DNA of 64,000 nucleotides, taken from NCBI GenBank assembly GCA_965221575.1, contig CBDCSM010000012.1, positions 620,001-684,000 on the forward strand, written 5' to 3'. Of the stretch, positions 25,379-34,593 are shown one piece after another. Numbering within the stretch: the first letter of the stretch is position 1; each line of letters begins with the position of its first letter. A model generated the notes under the pieces. That model was given only the letters and a program-made list of their open reading frames with translations. It was not told the DNA's origin and did not search any database. The stretch is from JAPPHA01 sp965221575. GTDB lineage: Bacteria; Pseudomonadota; Alphaproteobacteria; Rhodobacterales; Rhodobacteraceae. Both the position numbers and the translations under genes were made by a program.

Positions 25379-25818
25379 CTGCCAAATTTGTCACACCCGT
25401 ACATCGGTTCCCCACACTATCAGGTAGTTCGCGATAGCCGAATTCTTGATGCACCCTCGGAACGAAGGGTGCCTGACTTTGGATTGATTCGGATTGACCG
25501 ACATTGAATGGAGCGTGATCCAACCCCTGTTGCCGGACAAGCCACGTGGCGTTCCCAATCGTTACGTAGATCTTTGGGCGCGTAGAACGGGGGCCTCTGA
25601 ACGCTCAGCTCCGGCACCACATGTCGGAACCGGCCGTGCCATTACCAAATCCAACGTGTTTAGTCGGTTACACAGCCATGAAGTGCTGCAAGTCGCAATG
25701 GACACCTCCCCCTTTGGAAAGGAGAAATTGTGAGAACGGCACTCTTGTCCCGTCAAATGTCCGACTTTGAAACAGCCGGTTTGACAGGTGGGTTCGTATC
25801 GCGCGTGGACTGTCACGA
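25379..25818 (+). pseudogene. Intergenic stretch with an IS5-type transposase relic
   Basis: From TTG 25496 the frame reads LTDIEWSVIQPLLPDKPRGV (to ~25560), the N-terminus of IS5-family transposases, after which similarity stops. The remaining bases show no gene, hairpin or repeat that I can support. Confidence 0.6.
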
Positions 25819-26982
25819 CTAGAGAGCAGCCAACCGTTCAAATGCACTCATAAGGCTCATCGCCCGAACGCCTCCTTGCCCGGGCACCTCCCTATCGTCA
25901 GCATAGACCAGAATACGCTCGTTGGCCTTCAGTTCTTCCGTGGCGATATGGAACCCGCGCGTCACTTTTGGAGACGTTGTGCGCTTGATTTCGATCGCCC
26001 AGAGCGCATCGTCGGGAAGTTTCAAAACCAGGTCAATCTCTGCGCCGGCAGATGAGCGGTAAAAGCTTGCCTCAGTTCCCCGCGGAGCTGCCGCGATCAG
26101 GTTCTCGATACAGAACCCCTCCCAACTGCCGCCGACAACCGGATGTCCCAGCAAGTTTTCCAGCCTTTCGATCCCGAGAAGCGCATGGGTCAATCCCGAG
26201 TCTCGAATATACACTTTCGGCGATCTCACCAGGCGCTTGCCGGCATTTGAATGCCATGGCGGTAACCTGCGCACCAACATCAGGTCGACAAGCAGATCAA
26301 CATAGCGCGTCACGCTCTGGCCAGAGACACCCAGGTTGCCTGCAAGCTTTGCGGAATTCAGAAGTCCGCCTTGCCCATGAGCGAGCATGGTCCAGAATCG
26401 GCGCAGTGTGTCTGCGGGAACGCGTAAACCGAACGTCGGGATGTCACGCTCCAGATAAGTCCTTATGAAATTTTCCCGCCAGATCAGGCTGTCCCTATCG
26501 CTCTTCGCAAGGAAGCTTTCAGGAAAACCACCGTGCAGCCAGAGGGTCGACATCGCTTTGGCTCCGGTTTCCGGCAAGGCGAATGGCGTCAGTTCGTGAT
26601 AGCGGACCCGTCCGGCCAGCGATTCCGCGCTTTGATGGAGGAGTGCGCTAGAGGCTGACCCCAGCAAGAGGAACTGCCCAGTCCGGTGTCCTCGCCTACG
26701 CCGCTGATCGATTTGACCACGCAACGCCTTGAACAGATCCGGCACGAACTGCACCTCGTCGATCACCACGAGACGGCCCATCTTCTCATCGAGATACAAG
26801 TCAGGTTCTTCCAATACCTGACGGTCGGCAATCCGTTCCATGTCGAGATAGACAGCGTCGCGATTTTCCGCGATATCTAGAGCCAGTGTCGTCTTGCCGA
26901 CTTGCCTCGGTCCAAGGAGGACGACTCCCGCTTGAAGTTCCAAGGTGTCTTCGACTGATTTCCTATGAGAACGCTCAATCAT
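25819..26982 (-). CDS. AAA ATPase with DUF4143 domain
   Basis: A 387-residue protein with an N-terminal AAA_14 ATPase module (Walker A GPRQVGKTTLA; Walker B RLVVIDEVQ) and a C-terminal DUF4143 domain that ends in a nuclease-like fold (AEIDLVLKL...WAIEIKRT, the D-ExK pattern of restriction-type endonucleases). Proteins of this type are widespread, often in accessory regions, and lack a settled role; a link to DNA or toxin control has been proposed. It is single, between IS debris and a LacI gene. Confidence 0.82.
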   Translation of the reverse strand: MIERSHRKSVEDTLELQAGVVLLGPRQVGKTTLALDIAENRDAVYLDMERIADRQVLEEPDLYLDEKMGRLVVIDEVQFVPDLFKALRGQIDQRRRRGHRTGQFLLLGSASSALLHQSAESLAGRVRYHELTPFALPETGAKAMSTLWLHGGFPESFLAKSDRDSLIWRENFIRTYLERDIPTFGLRVPADTLRRFWTMLAHGQGGLLNSAKLAGNLGVSGQSVTRYVDLLVDLMLVRRLPPWHSNAGKRLVRSPKVYIRDSGLTHALLGIERLENLLGHPVVGGSWEGFCIENLIAAAPRGTEASFYRSSAGAEIDLVLKLPDDALWAIEIKRTTSPKVTRGFHIATEELKANERILVYADDREVPGQGGVRAMSLMSAFERLAAL

Positions 26983-27112
26983 ACCTTGTAATTATTCCAT
27001 GTGATGGATGATTTGCAAGGTTATAGCAGATTCAAGAGTGTTGGCCAATTGAAAGACAATTCCCTGTCAGCGGCGCGTCGGCGGCAGTCTCACCTGCCAT
27101 CGAACCGCAGTG

Positions 27113-28102
27113 TCAGAAAAAGTCTCCTGGGTCGAATTCACTCTGAAATTCGATAACCTTTTCCGAGGAGGCCTCGAGAATGAGCTCTGCCGCCTTTGTA
27201 CCGCACTCCCGCCGAAAGGCATGGTTCGTCGCGGGTATGACCGGCATCGCAAGTCGAATTTCCAGGCCATTGAAACCGGCGATCGCAAGATCGTCGGGAA
27301 CCGCCCTGCCCGCCTCCAGGCAATAAAGGACAGCCCCGCAAGAAAGAACGTCACTTGAAAAATACAGGCACTCTATTTCGGGATGACGAGTGAGAACGCG
27401 TTCGGTCAACGATTTCCCGAGCCTCAACGACGAACTGCCCGAATAGAATTCCTCGGCCACGAGGGGGATTCCCTGACGACCGAGTTCTTCCTTGAAACCC
27501 GAGAGCCGTTTTGCCGCCCGAAAATCATTCGGCATGCCGGTCCCGACAAAACCGATCTTTCGAATCCCTCTGGACAGAATGATGTCGGCCGCGTCTCGAC
27601 CCACCTTCGAGTGTGAAATACCGACGTTCATGTCGACCGGATCACCATCGACGTCCATGATCTCTACCGTAGGTATTCCGGAATTCTTCATGTAATTCCT
27701 TGTGGCATCCGTGTGTTCAAGTCCCGCGACGATCAGACCCGTTGGTCGCCAGGAGAGCATCTCGCGTACGGCTCTTTCCTCCGCTGCCAGATCATATCCG
27801 GAAACACTGATCGCCACCTGCTTGTCGGCGGTTGAAGCCGCCTCGGAGATCCCGGAAAGGACATCAGAAAAAACCATACTGCTGATTGACGGTACAACGA
27901 CACCAATGAGGTCGACGTTTCTCGATGACAGCGAACTCGCAATGCGGTGAGGCACATAGCCGAGCGTATCTGCCACGGACTGGACCCGGTGAATCGTTTC
28001 TTCTGACGCCTCGCCGAGTCCACGAAGGACTCGTGAGGCCGTCATTTCACTCACGCCGGCGCGTTCTGCGACGTCCCTGAGAGTTGGTCTAATGATGGCC
28101 AT
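27113..28102 (-). CDS. LacI-family transcriptional regulator
   Basis: A 329-residue LacI/GalR regulator. The N-terminal helix-turn-helix is TLRDVAERAGVSEMTASRVL with the hinge helix after YVPHRIASSL; a periplasmic-binding-like sensor domain follows (LIGVVVPSISSMVF, GFVGTG). ATG 28102 is chosen; ATG 28114 (MRGS-) is an alternative. Related proteins often belong to the GntR/IdnR branch sensing sugar acids, but the effector cannot be read here. It is the nearest regulator for the sugar-importer operon at 30.5-38.1 kb and for gap. Confidence 0.88.
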   Translation of the reverse strand: MAIIRPTLRDVAERAGVSEMTASRVLRGLGEASEETIHRVQSVADTLGYVPHRIASSLSSRNVDLIGVVVPSISSMVFSDVLSGISEAASTADKQVAISVSGYDLAAEERAVREMLSWRPTGLIVAGLEHTDATRNYMKNSGIPTVEIMDVDGDPVDMNVGISHSKVGRDAADIILSRGIRKIGFVGTGMPNDFRAAKRLSGFKEELGRQGIPLVAEEFYSGSSSLRLGKSLTERVLTRHPEIECLYFSSDVLSCGAVLYCLEAGRAVPDDLAIAGFNGLEIRLAMPVIPATNHAFRRECGTKAAELILEASSEKVIEFQSEFDPGDFF

Positions 28103-28377
28103 CGAACCCCGCATACACACATTTTCGATGTCTTCGGTGGCCATGAGCGTTCTTTCCGGAACGCTGCGGTATTCGGCCCACAAGCGCAACTGCTACATGA
28201 GGTTGACCGGTCTCGCAATCGGAAGACCAGCCACGGACCATGCGTGCCATGCAACTGCGTTGAAATCGGTAGGAAGGGCTGTGATCGCGCTCACTCCTGA
28301 CCTGGTTTGTCGCATTCGTATCTGTCCGTCGGTAAAGAAACCTACGAATGTTCATTTTGAATATACATCTTACAGAC

Positions 28378-28395
28378 AGGAGGACGTGAATCATG
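28378..28395 (+). promoter_or_regulatory. Ribosome-binding site and original start of vapB
   Basis: AGGAGG at 28378-28383 sits 9 bp before ATG 28393. This is the only strong ribosome-binding site here and shows that translation was meant to begin at MPL, just before the premature TAA at 28402. Confidence 0.7.
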
Positions 28396-28638
28396 CCACT
28401 CTAAATCCGGGACGATTCAGTGGATGCACTGGCGAGAACAGTCATGAGAGCGACCGATGCCAGGAACAAGACGGAGGCGGTTCGCGCAGCTCTGCACGCA
28501 CATCTTGAAGCCGTGCAGAAAGAAAAGCCTCTCCTTGAGCGCATGCGGGAAGTCCGATCCAGGGCTGACGAGATCGGTTCACCTAATCCGACATTTGACA
28601 TGAAGGCGTTCACGGATGACATGTGGGGCGACGGGTGA
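28393..28638 (+). pseudogene. vapB: VapB antitoxin (Rv0623/PSK type) with a stop at codon 4
   Basis: The frame reads MPL, TAA (28402-28404), then IRDDSVDALARTVM...RNKTEAVRAALHAHL and ends FDMKAFTDDMWGDG. Family members start MPLYIRDD, so a Tyr codon has become a stop. Everything downstream is intact, including the ribbon-helix-helix region and the toxin-binding tail. Re-initiation at GTG 28420 could give a 72-residue protein lacking the first strand of the DNA-binding domain. It is coupled to vapC by a GTGA overlap. Confidence 0.8.
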
Positions 28639-29057
28639 TTTTCATTGACGCATCGGCCATCGTCGCGATCCTGAACGGTGAACCCGGCCATGAAGAAATA
28701 GTGAAGGGCATAGTAGGCGATCAAAAGACGGGCCGCCTCGTCTCGCCACTGGCACGATTTGAAGCAGTAGCCGCGTTGGCCAGGTCGCGTTCAGGACCGA
28801 CGCGCCCCTCGCCAAAGCAGTTCGCATTGGCTGAGCAGGTCCTGGCGGCGTTTTGCGAGGCTGTTGAAGCCGAGGACATTGCCATCACGCCTGCAATTGG
28901 CCAGCGCGCCTTGCAGGCTGCGCGCTCATACGGCAAGTTCGTCGGCCACGAGGACTCTCTGAATTTCGGAGACTGTTTCGCCTACGCGTGCGCATCGGCT
29001 TACGATGCCCGCCTCAAATATAAAGGTGACGATTTCGCCAGGACCGATCTGGCCTGA
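28635..29057 (+). CDS. vapC: VapC PIN-domain ribonuclease toxin
   Basis: A 140-residue PIN-domain toxin, expected to cleave RNA. Metal-binding acidic residues are in FIDASAIVAIL, ARFEAVAAL and EDSLNFGDCFAYA. It starts at GTG 28635 overlapping the vapB stop (TGA 28636). It is full length with no lesion, which contrasts with the broken antitoxin before it. Confidence 0.85.
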   Translation: MIFIDASAIVAILNGEPGHEEIVKGIVGDQKTGRLVSPLARFEAVAALARSRSGPTRPSPKQFALAEQVLAAFCEAVEAEDIAITPAIGQRALQAARSYGKFVGHEDSLNFGDCFAYACASAYDARLKYKGDDFARTDLA

Positions 29058-29240
29058 ACAAAGAGGATTCTGCTGTCACCCTCGGGCGAACACCATGCCG
29101 CGTCCGAAAACCGGTATCTCGTTGCCGCCCGCCGCCAGAACATACAGGAAATTGCAAAATATGGATTCTCGGGCGACCGAAATTGAGAATCGGTCTGCGT
29201 CGAGACATGGCCGTCATCACTGCCGTGTTGAGAATGTCGG

Positions 29241-29258
29241 TTGCAAACGAACTTGCAA
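29241..29258 (+). promoter_or_regulatory. Candidate operator upstream of gap
   Basis: TTGCAA occurs twice with a 6-bp spacer (TTGCAAACGAACTTGCAA), 73 bp before the gap start. TTGCAA is self-complementary, so the pair forms an inverted repeat of LacI-family size, though the centre is not symmetrical. The nearby LacI regulator is a possible ligand. Weak. Confidence 0.3.
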
Positions 29259-29330
29259 GGTGGCTGGCACCGCCTTAGGACTCCGGGTTTATCGCGGAGG
29301 AAACGGGCTTATCGGGCAAGGGAGGCAGAA

Positions 29331-30329
29331 TTGCCAACACAACTAGCGATCAATGGATTTGGAAGAATCGGAAGGGCCGCATTGCGTGCCGCTCTCGAGT
29401 ACGGGCGAAGCGATATTGAAGTCATCGCGATCAATGAAATCGCGTCGGCCGAAACCTGTGCCCACCTGCTCAAATACGACAGTGTTCACGGCCGCCTGGC
29501 GTACGATGTCACGAGTACGGACGACATGATCCAGGTTGGAGATTCCAAAGTACGTGCGACGTCGGAGCGAGATCCCGAACGCTTGCCGTGGGCAGGTGTA
29601 GACGTCGTTCTGGAATGTACAGGGATCTTTACATCGGCAGAGTCCGCCGGACGCCACTTGGAAAACGGAGCGGAACGGGTCCTGCTTTCAGCTCCTGGCG
29701 AGAATGTGACCAAGACAATCGTGTTCGGCGTAAACCACGATACGCTCGATGCTTCGGACAGGATCGTTTCGAACGCGTCGTGCACGACGAATTGTCTTGC
29801 TCCGGTTGCTCAGGTTCTGAATGACGCATTCGGAATCGAAACCGGGTACATGACGACTGTTCATGCCTATACCGGCGATCAAAGAGTGCTAGACGCCCCT
29901 CACTCGGACCTTCGCAGGGCCCGCGCTTCGGCACTATCCATGATTCCGACCTCGACCGGGGCTGCGCGGGCGATTTCGCTCGTTCTGCCCGAACTCGCAG
30001 GACGCCTGGACGGTTCCGCGATCCGTGTTCCCCTACCCAATGTTTCTGCCGTCGATCTGAAATTTGTCCCGTCAAGGAAAGTCACGTCAGAAGAGATAAA
30101 TTCCGCGATTGTCGAGGCCGCGAATGGTCGTTTAAACGGTATTCTTGGAGTGACGGACCAGCCGCTCGTGTCGATCGATTTCAATCACGATCCGAGATCT
30201 TCAGTCTTTGCGTTGGATCAAACCACGGTGACGGAAGGCGGGCTTGTCCGGATTCTGAGCTGGTACGACAATGAATGGGGATACGCGAATCGGCTCCTGG
30301 ACACGGCATTGGCCATGGCAGGGATGTGA
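29331..30329 (+). CDS. gap: Glyceraldehyde-3-phosphate dehydrogenase
   Basis: A 332-residue type I GAPDH, which oxidises glyceraldehyde 3-phosphate with NAD(P) and phosphate. The N-terminal Rossmann motif is AINGFGRIGR, the catalytic cysteine lies in SNASCTTNCLAPV, and the C-terminus has the WYDNEWGYANRL block. GGAGG lies 5 bp before TTG 29331, so a TTG start is preferred over the longer open frame from 29241. It is alone on the + strand between vapC and the SnoaL operon. It may be a second gap copy tied to sugar catabolism. Confidence 0.9.
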   Translation: MPTQLAINGFGRIGRAALRAALEYGRSDIEVIAINEIASAETCAHLLKYDSVHGRLAYDVTSTDDMIQVGDSKVRATSERDPERLPWAGVDVVLECTGIFTSAESAGRHLENGAERVLLSAPGENVTKTIVFGVNHDTLDASDRIVSNASCTTNCLAPVAQVLNDAFGIETGYMTTVHAYTGDQRVLDAPHSDLRRARASALSMIPTSTGAARAISLVLPELAGRLDGSAIRVPLPNVSAVDLKFVPSRKVTSEEINSAIVEAANGRLNGILGVTDQPLVSIDFNHDPRSSVFALDQTTVTEGGLVRILSWYDNEWGYANRLLDTALAMAGM

Positions 30330-30531
30330 CAGCCATCGCCCGCTCACCCATACTTTGGTGACGGTTACGGACGAACCTGGATCGGGTCGTCACGGCGACA
30401 GTCGGCCTGCTGAAGACTGAAGCCCAGAGCTGTCCTGAAATTCAGGCACTATACGGCTTGAGCCCTGATCAAGCGCGTTTCCACTCTCGATTGGCTATGT
30501 GCGGCACATTCGTCGTCCCGTGATCAAGCGA

Positions 30532-31530
30532 TCACGCGTTTCGAATGGTCTTGAGAATTTCGAGTCCCTGCTGGGCAAAAAAGTATGGCAGGTCAATGAA
30601 AATCCAGTTCTCGGAAAGCCTGTCACCTTCGCGCCTGTACAAGTCAACGATTCGCATGTCGGCAGCAATGTTCGTTGCGGGCATGCCCAGGAATCCCCCG
30701 GTGCACTTCATGGTCAGACTCGGGTAACCGAAAAAGCCGCCGTACAAGCCTTCACCGATGCGACATTTGTGTTCGGTATGGTGAACATACTCCAGCCCGT
30801 CTTCGAACGGTTGGCAATGTCCGCGCCGATATCCCCCGAAGAACGCGCTTGCACCTATGCCTCCCGGGCCGAACCAGCACATGTCGGGGTGCCAAAACTT
30901 CTCCATGTGCCCCTTCGGTGAATGAACACGGTTCCCCCGCAGATCGAAAACCATTGCTTCGATCAGATCGAGTGTCGCCTTCCCTTTCACGGGATCCTGC
31001 GGTTCGAACAGGAGACCGTCCTGGGTTCTTGGCCCCGGAGTCAGGATCGATGTACCGGTTTGCAGAGGAAAGTACCTGATCCCCGACTGTTCCATGAGAT
31101 TGAGAATATCGACATAATATGCGGATTCCGCTATCTTTTCTGACTCAATCCTGTGAAATTCGACATACCGCAGGAAGGCGATCCTGCGTGTCGCCGGAAG
31201 GCCTATCCAGTCCTTGTCCCAAAGGCCCATGAAATGGCCCATTTCGACGACCCACTTTGACGAGCCCCCATCGATCGAATTGAGTCCGGCCATGAAGATG
31301 TCGGGCCGCCTTTGAATCTGGCCGAAAGCTGATTTCAAGGGAGACCAGAAGATCCTGGCAACGGCCTCCTGCCCCGCCTGTTCATTGAATGGATGGACGC
31401 CGCGCCACCGGTAGTCCGGTGCGGTCCATTGCTGAAGGACAACTGCGATGTCGTTTGGGCCTGCGGTGTCGATGGCCGCGTTGGCAGCAAGTACAAGATT
31501 CTTTTCGGACCGGAAATCAGGCGCGGTCAT
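30532..31530 (-). CDS. SnoaL-like two-domain protein A
   Basis: A 332-residue protein made of two SnoaL/NTF2-like cone folds in tandem. It shares with proteins C and D the blocks GVHPFNE near residue 45, QRRPDIFMAG, MGHFMGLWDKDW, TPGPRTQDGL, FWHPDMCWFGPGGIGA, RRGHCQPFEDGLE and DLYRREGDRLSENW. SnoaL-like enzymes carry out aldol cyclisation, epoxide opening, isomerisation or dehydration, so the reaction cannot be named. It is last in the leftward operon and overlaps gene B by 14 bp. No signal peptide, so probably cytoplasmic. Confidence 0.75.
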   Translation of the reverse strand: MTAPDFRSEKNLVLAANAAIDTAGPNDIAVVLQQWTAPDYRWRGVHPFNEQAGQEAVARIFWSPLKSAFGQIQRRPDIFMAGLNSIDGGSSKWVVEMGHFMGLWDKDWIGLPATRRIAFLRYVEFHRIESEKIAESAYYVDILNLMEQSGIRYFPLQTGTSILTPGPRTQDGLLFEPQDPVKGKATLDLIEAMVFDLRGNRVHSPKGHMEKFWHPDMCWFGPGGIGASAFFGGYRRGHCQPFEDGLEYVHHTEHKCRIGEGLYGGFFGYPSLTMKCTGGFLGMPATNIAADMRIVDLYRREGDRLSENWIFIDLPYFFAQQGLEILKTIRNA

Positions 31531-32677
31531 TACGGGTCCGGGCGATCTGCATCATCAAGTCGAACTCATTGAACAGCTGCCATTCCTGTTGAATGAGGCC
31601 GTTCTCAACCCGCCATTGCGTAATACCCCAAATCTGGCACGGCGTCCCCGTCGGTCTGCCGTAAACGCCCGCCCCGGAATGGATGCCCTCGGCGCTCCAG
31701 CGTGTCGAAATCAGCCAGCCGTCCCGGTCGTTTCCCATCCAGTAGACCTCGTCGACCGCCAAGACGAGATCCGGAAACGCGTCTCTCATTTCTCTCACGT
31801 ACGACTGGTGGGATTCAGTGCCCCTGAACATCCTGAGCGACGTTCCTTCAAAACCGAAGTCTTTCGCGTACGCGTGTTCGGCTTTCCTGATATCGCCGTT
31901 CCATGTGGAGTCGTGGATCTGACGTGCGAACAAGTCCGGATCAAATCCGTCGACGGGTTCGGCCCTGGAGATCGGCGTTTCCGGGCTGGTTGCGGATCTC
32001 AATTCGTTCCAGACACGGTCATCCCGCGGCCAGCCCTTGGGTGGATCGGAAACGAGACGTTCCGCTTCTTTCCAGGGATCCAGATCAATCTGGAGCAACA
32101 TTGCAGAAGTGTTGTAGAGTACATGTTCCAGGAAAATGTCATTCCCCCGGGAGACACAGTTCGCGATTACCACGAAATCGACCGCTCGTCCTGATGGTGG
32201 GCCATAACGGCTCGGGCCGGTATTCGTGCCCGTGATCCGGGTCAGGTGGGATGTGTGAAATCCGACCTGGTCATTACCTGCCCAGATGACTTCTTCCGCA
32301 TCGAGAACGATGTCGGGAAACGCGGATGTCGTGTGATGGGTATCGTCGATGATTTTCCGGCTGCCGGACTGCAGGCCGTAGTCGTCAAAAACAATTGAAT
32401 CCGGCGCGTAACAGTCGCCGATATACTCGACATTACGGTTGTCCGTTTCCCAAATCCGGTGCGTAATGCGCACGATGTAGTCGACGATGTTCCTGTATTC
32501 GGGATGAAAACCCTTGAGAGATTGTTCTGGACCGTAGTCGGAAGGAATCCTGACCGTCCGGTTGCCGGTGTAGCGTGCCAAAGAAATATCGTATGAACCC
32601 GGCATGTGCGATCGGGTCAGTGCCCGTGCGGGATGATATGAAGGCCTGTTAACTTGCCCGGTGTTTTCGGTATTCAT
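31517..32677 (-). CDS. SnoaL-like two-domain protein B (divergent type)
   Basis: A 386-residue protein with two SnoaL/NTF2-like domains (about residues 55-200 and 250-380). Each has the F-dxxLdaeEviWmGND pattern: DIVLDAEEVIWAGNDQVGF and DLVLAVDEVYWMGNDRDGW. It differs from A, C and D, and the internal repeat suggests an old duplication. Its start abuts the end of gene C and its end overlaps gene A, so the genes are co-translated. No signal peptide. Substrate unknown. Confidence 0.72.
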   Translation of the reverse strand: MNTENTGQVNRPSYHPARALTRSHMPGSYDISLARYTGNRTVRIPSDYGPEQSLKGFHPEYRNIVDYIVRITHRIWETDNRNVEYIGDCYAPDSIVFDDYGLQSGSRKIIDDTHHTTSAFPDIVLDAEEVIWAGNDQVGFHTSHLTRITGTNTGPSRYGPPSGRAVDFVVIANCVSRGNDIFLEHVLYNTSAMLLQIDLDPWKEAERLVSDPPKGWPRDDRVWNELRSATSPETPISRAEPVDGFDPDLFARQIHDSTWNGDIRKAEHAYAKDFGFEGTSLRMFRGTESHQSYVREMRDAFPDLVLAVDEVYWMGNDRDGWLISTRWSAEGIHSGAGVYGRPTGTPCQIWGITQWRVENGLIQQEWQLFNEFDLMMQIARTRNDRA

Positions 32678-33694
32678 TCAAGGCTTTCCGATGATTGTTT
32701 CAAGCGGGTTCTCCCCAAGCATCTTCAAAAAATGCAACATGTCGATGAAGATCCAGTTTTCCGCGAGTTTCCGTCCTTGCCTCCTGTACAGGTCAACCAC
32801 CCTCATCTCGGCCGGCGTATCGACAGGAGGAAGCCCGAGGAACCCGCCGGTCGATTTCATCGTAAGGCACGGGTGCCAGAAGTGCGCGGCGTATTGCCCT
32901 TCCGCAATGATGCACTGGGCATCCATGGCGTCGATGAACTCAAGGCGTTCTTCAAAAGGCCGCGTGTGTCCGCGCTGGTAACCTTCGAACCCCATGCAGG
33001 CGCCTATTCCGGTCGGCCCAAACCAGTTCATGTCCGGGTGCCAGAATCGTTCCAGGTGAGAGGTTGGCGAGCACATTCCCCCGTCCACGAGATCATCAAG
33101 CATGGCCTTGGTCAGTTGGTACGTCTGCCGGCCATCCTCGACCGGTTGTCTTTTCGTAAGCACCCCGTCAAGAGTCCGCGGCCCTGGCGACATCAACTGT
33201 GCCGCCGTTTGACTTCCGGCGTACGGGTTCGAGCCAGCCTGATCCATGATCGACAGAACGTCCAGGAACTCGATTGTTTCGACGATTTTCCAGTCCGAGA
33301 CGCGAAACGCGGATGCAAAGGGAAGGTGAACGACCTTTCTTGTTGGTGGAATGCCAAGCAAGGGAGAGTCAAACAGGCCAAGGATCTGGCCCATGGCAAC
33401 AACCCAGGTTGAATTCCCGGGCTCGAAATCGTGGTACCCCGCAATCAGGATATCCAGTCGCCGCTGGACCCGTCCGATCGACGATTTGAGGGGAGTCCAG
33501 ACCGTGTTTGCCAGATGCCGGGGACCGTCCAGTGAATTGAACGGATGCACGCCGCGGTAGACGTGTCTTTCGGCATGACTCCGCTCAAATACAATGGATG
33601 TCTCTCCGCCCGCCTCCGCTTCGTCAAGTTGCCGAAGGTGATCCAGAACGAGAGTTTTTTCCTCGGAAAAAGGGCCGGGCGCGACGGATATCAT
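32678..33694 (-). CDS. SnoaL-like two-domain protein C
   Basis: A 338-residue paralogue of proteins A and D: GVHPFNSLDG, VQRRLDILIAGY, VVAMGQILGLFDSPLLG, MSPGPRTLDGVL, RFWHPDMNWFGPTGIGA and DLYRRQGRKLAENW. Two NTF2-like domains, cytoplasmic by appearance. It lies 7 bp after the permease gene and abuts gene B, placing it between importer and enzyme genes of one operon. The conserved His, Asp and Trp of HPDMxWFGPxGIG are good candidates for substrate contact. Confidence 0.75.
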   Translation of the reverse strand: MISVAPGPFSEEKTLVLDHLRQLDEAEAGGETSIVFERSHAERHVYRGVHPFNSLDGPRHLANTVWTPLKSSIGRVQRRLDILIAGYHDFEPGNSTWVVAMGQILGLFDSPLLGIPPTRKVVHLPFASAFRVSDWKIVETIEFLDVLSIMDQAGSNPYAGSQTAAQLMSPGPRTLDGVLTKRQPVEDGRQTYQLTKAMLDDLVDGGMCSPTSHLERFWHPDMNWFGPTGIGACMGFEGYQRGHTRPFEERLEFIDAMDAQCIIAEGQYAAHFWHPCLTMKSTGGFLGLPPVDTPAEMRVVDLYRRQGRKLAENWIFIDMLHFLKMLGENPLETIIGKP

Positions 33695-33701
33695 GCCGCG
33701 G

Positions 33702-34583
33702 TCATCCCTTTACGGCCCCCGCTGTCAGGCCGCTGACGAGTTGACGCTGGAAGAACAGTACCAGGAAAAACAGTGGAATGATTGCGCTGACGACAGCCGA
33801 TACCGCAAACATCACGTTCCCTTGTTCGCGAACGGTTCCGAGGAAACTGGCGATCTTGGGCACCATTGTCTGGTTTTCAGAGGACAGGAGCATGGAAGTG
33901 ATTGCAAAGTCGTTATAGGCCAGCAGGAAACTGAACAATCCGGTCGTGATGACGCCAGGCCACATGACCGGGATGATCACGTGCCGGAAAGCCTGAAAGC
34001 GGGTACAGCCGTCGACCATCGCGCTCTCGTCCATGTCTTTGGGGATATTCAGGAAAAACGAATGCAGCATCCAAAGCGTGAACGGCTGGTTGATCGCAAC
34101 GAGGACAATGATCGTGGTCGAGAGGTGCCCCCAGAGGTTCCACTGGAAAAACGGCAGCAGGTATCCCGAAACCAGCGTGATGTGAGGCATCGCCCGAAAA
34201 ACCAGGGCAGCAATCAGTATCCAGAATGCATAGCGAAACCCGGACCGTGCCAGCGCGTAGCCTCCAAGCGTCCCGATGGTCAGTGAAATGATGACCGTAA
34301 AGGAAACGACTATCGTCGTGTTGATGACATTGCGCCAGAATTCCTCCTGAATCCAGGCCCCGAAATAGCCGCCTCCGGTAAAGGCGTCCCCTGTTTCCGC
34401 AATCGTCAGGATGCCGTAGATCGCGTTCCGCCAGTCGGCCTTGGAAAAGAAATCGCCCTGGACCTTGAATGATCCCCAGACCGTCCAGACAAATGGGCCG
34501 ACGGCAATCAGCAACCAGAGCACGATCAGGCTCGTCGAGAACCACACCAGGAGACTGGAGCGTCGATGTGCAGGAGCTGCCAC
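33702..34583 (-). CDS. Carbohydrate ABC transporter permease (MalG-like)
   Basis: A 293-residue CUT1-type inner-membrane permease with about six membrane segments (first: SLLVWFSTSLIVLWLLIAVG). The cytoplasmic EAA loop reads MDESAMVDGCTRFQAFRHVIIPVMWPG and would dock an ATPase. The start is GTG 34583 preceded by GGGGAAAC. It pairs with the MalF-like gene 10 bp upstream and the binding protein beyond. A large periplasmic loop near residues 40-90 is longer than usual for MalG. Confidence 0.85.
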   Translation of the reverse strand: MAAPAHRRSSLLVWFSTSLIVLWLLIAVGPFVWTVWGSFKVQGDFFSKADWRNAIYGILTIAETGDAFTGGGYFGAWIQEEFWRNVINTTIVVSFTVIISLTIGTLGGYALARSGFRYAFWILIAALVFRAMPHITLVSGYLLPFFQWNLWGHLSTTIIVLVAINQPFTLWMLHSFFLNIPKDMDESAMVDGCTRFQAFRHVIIPVMWPGVITTGLFSFLLAYNDFAITSMLLSSENQTMVPKIASFLGTVREQGNVMFAVSAVVSAIIPLFFLVLFFQRQLVSGLTAGAVKG

Positions 34584-34593
34584 GCTGTTTCCC

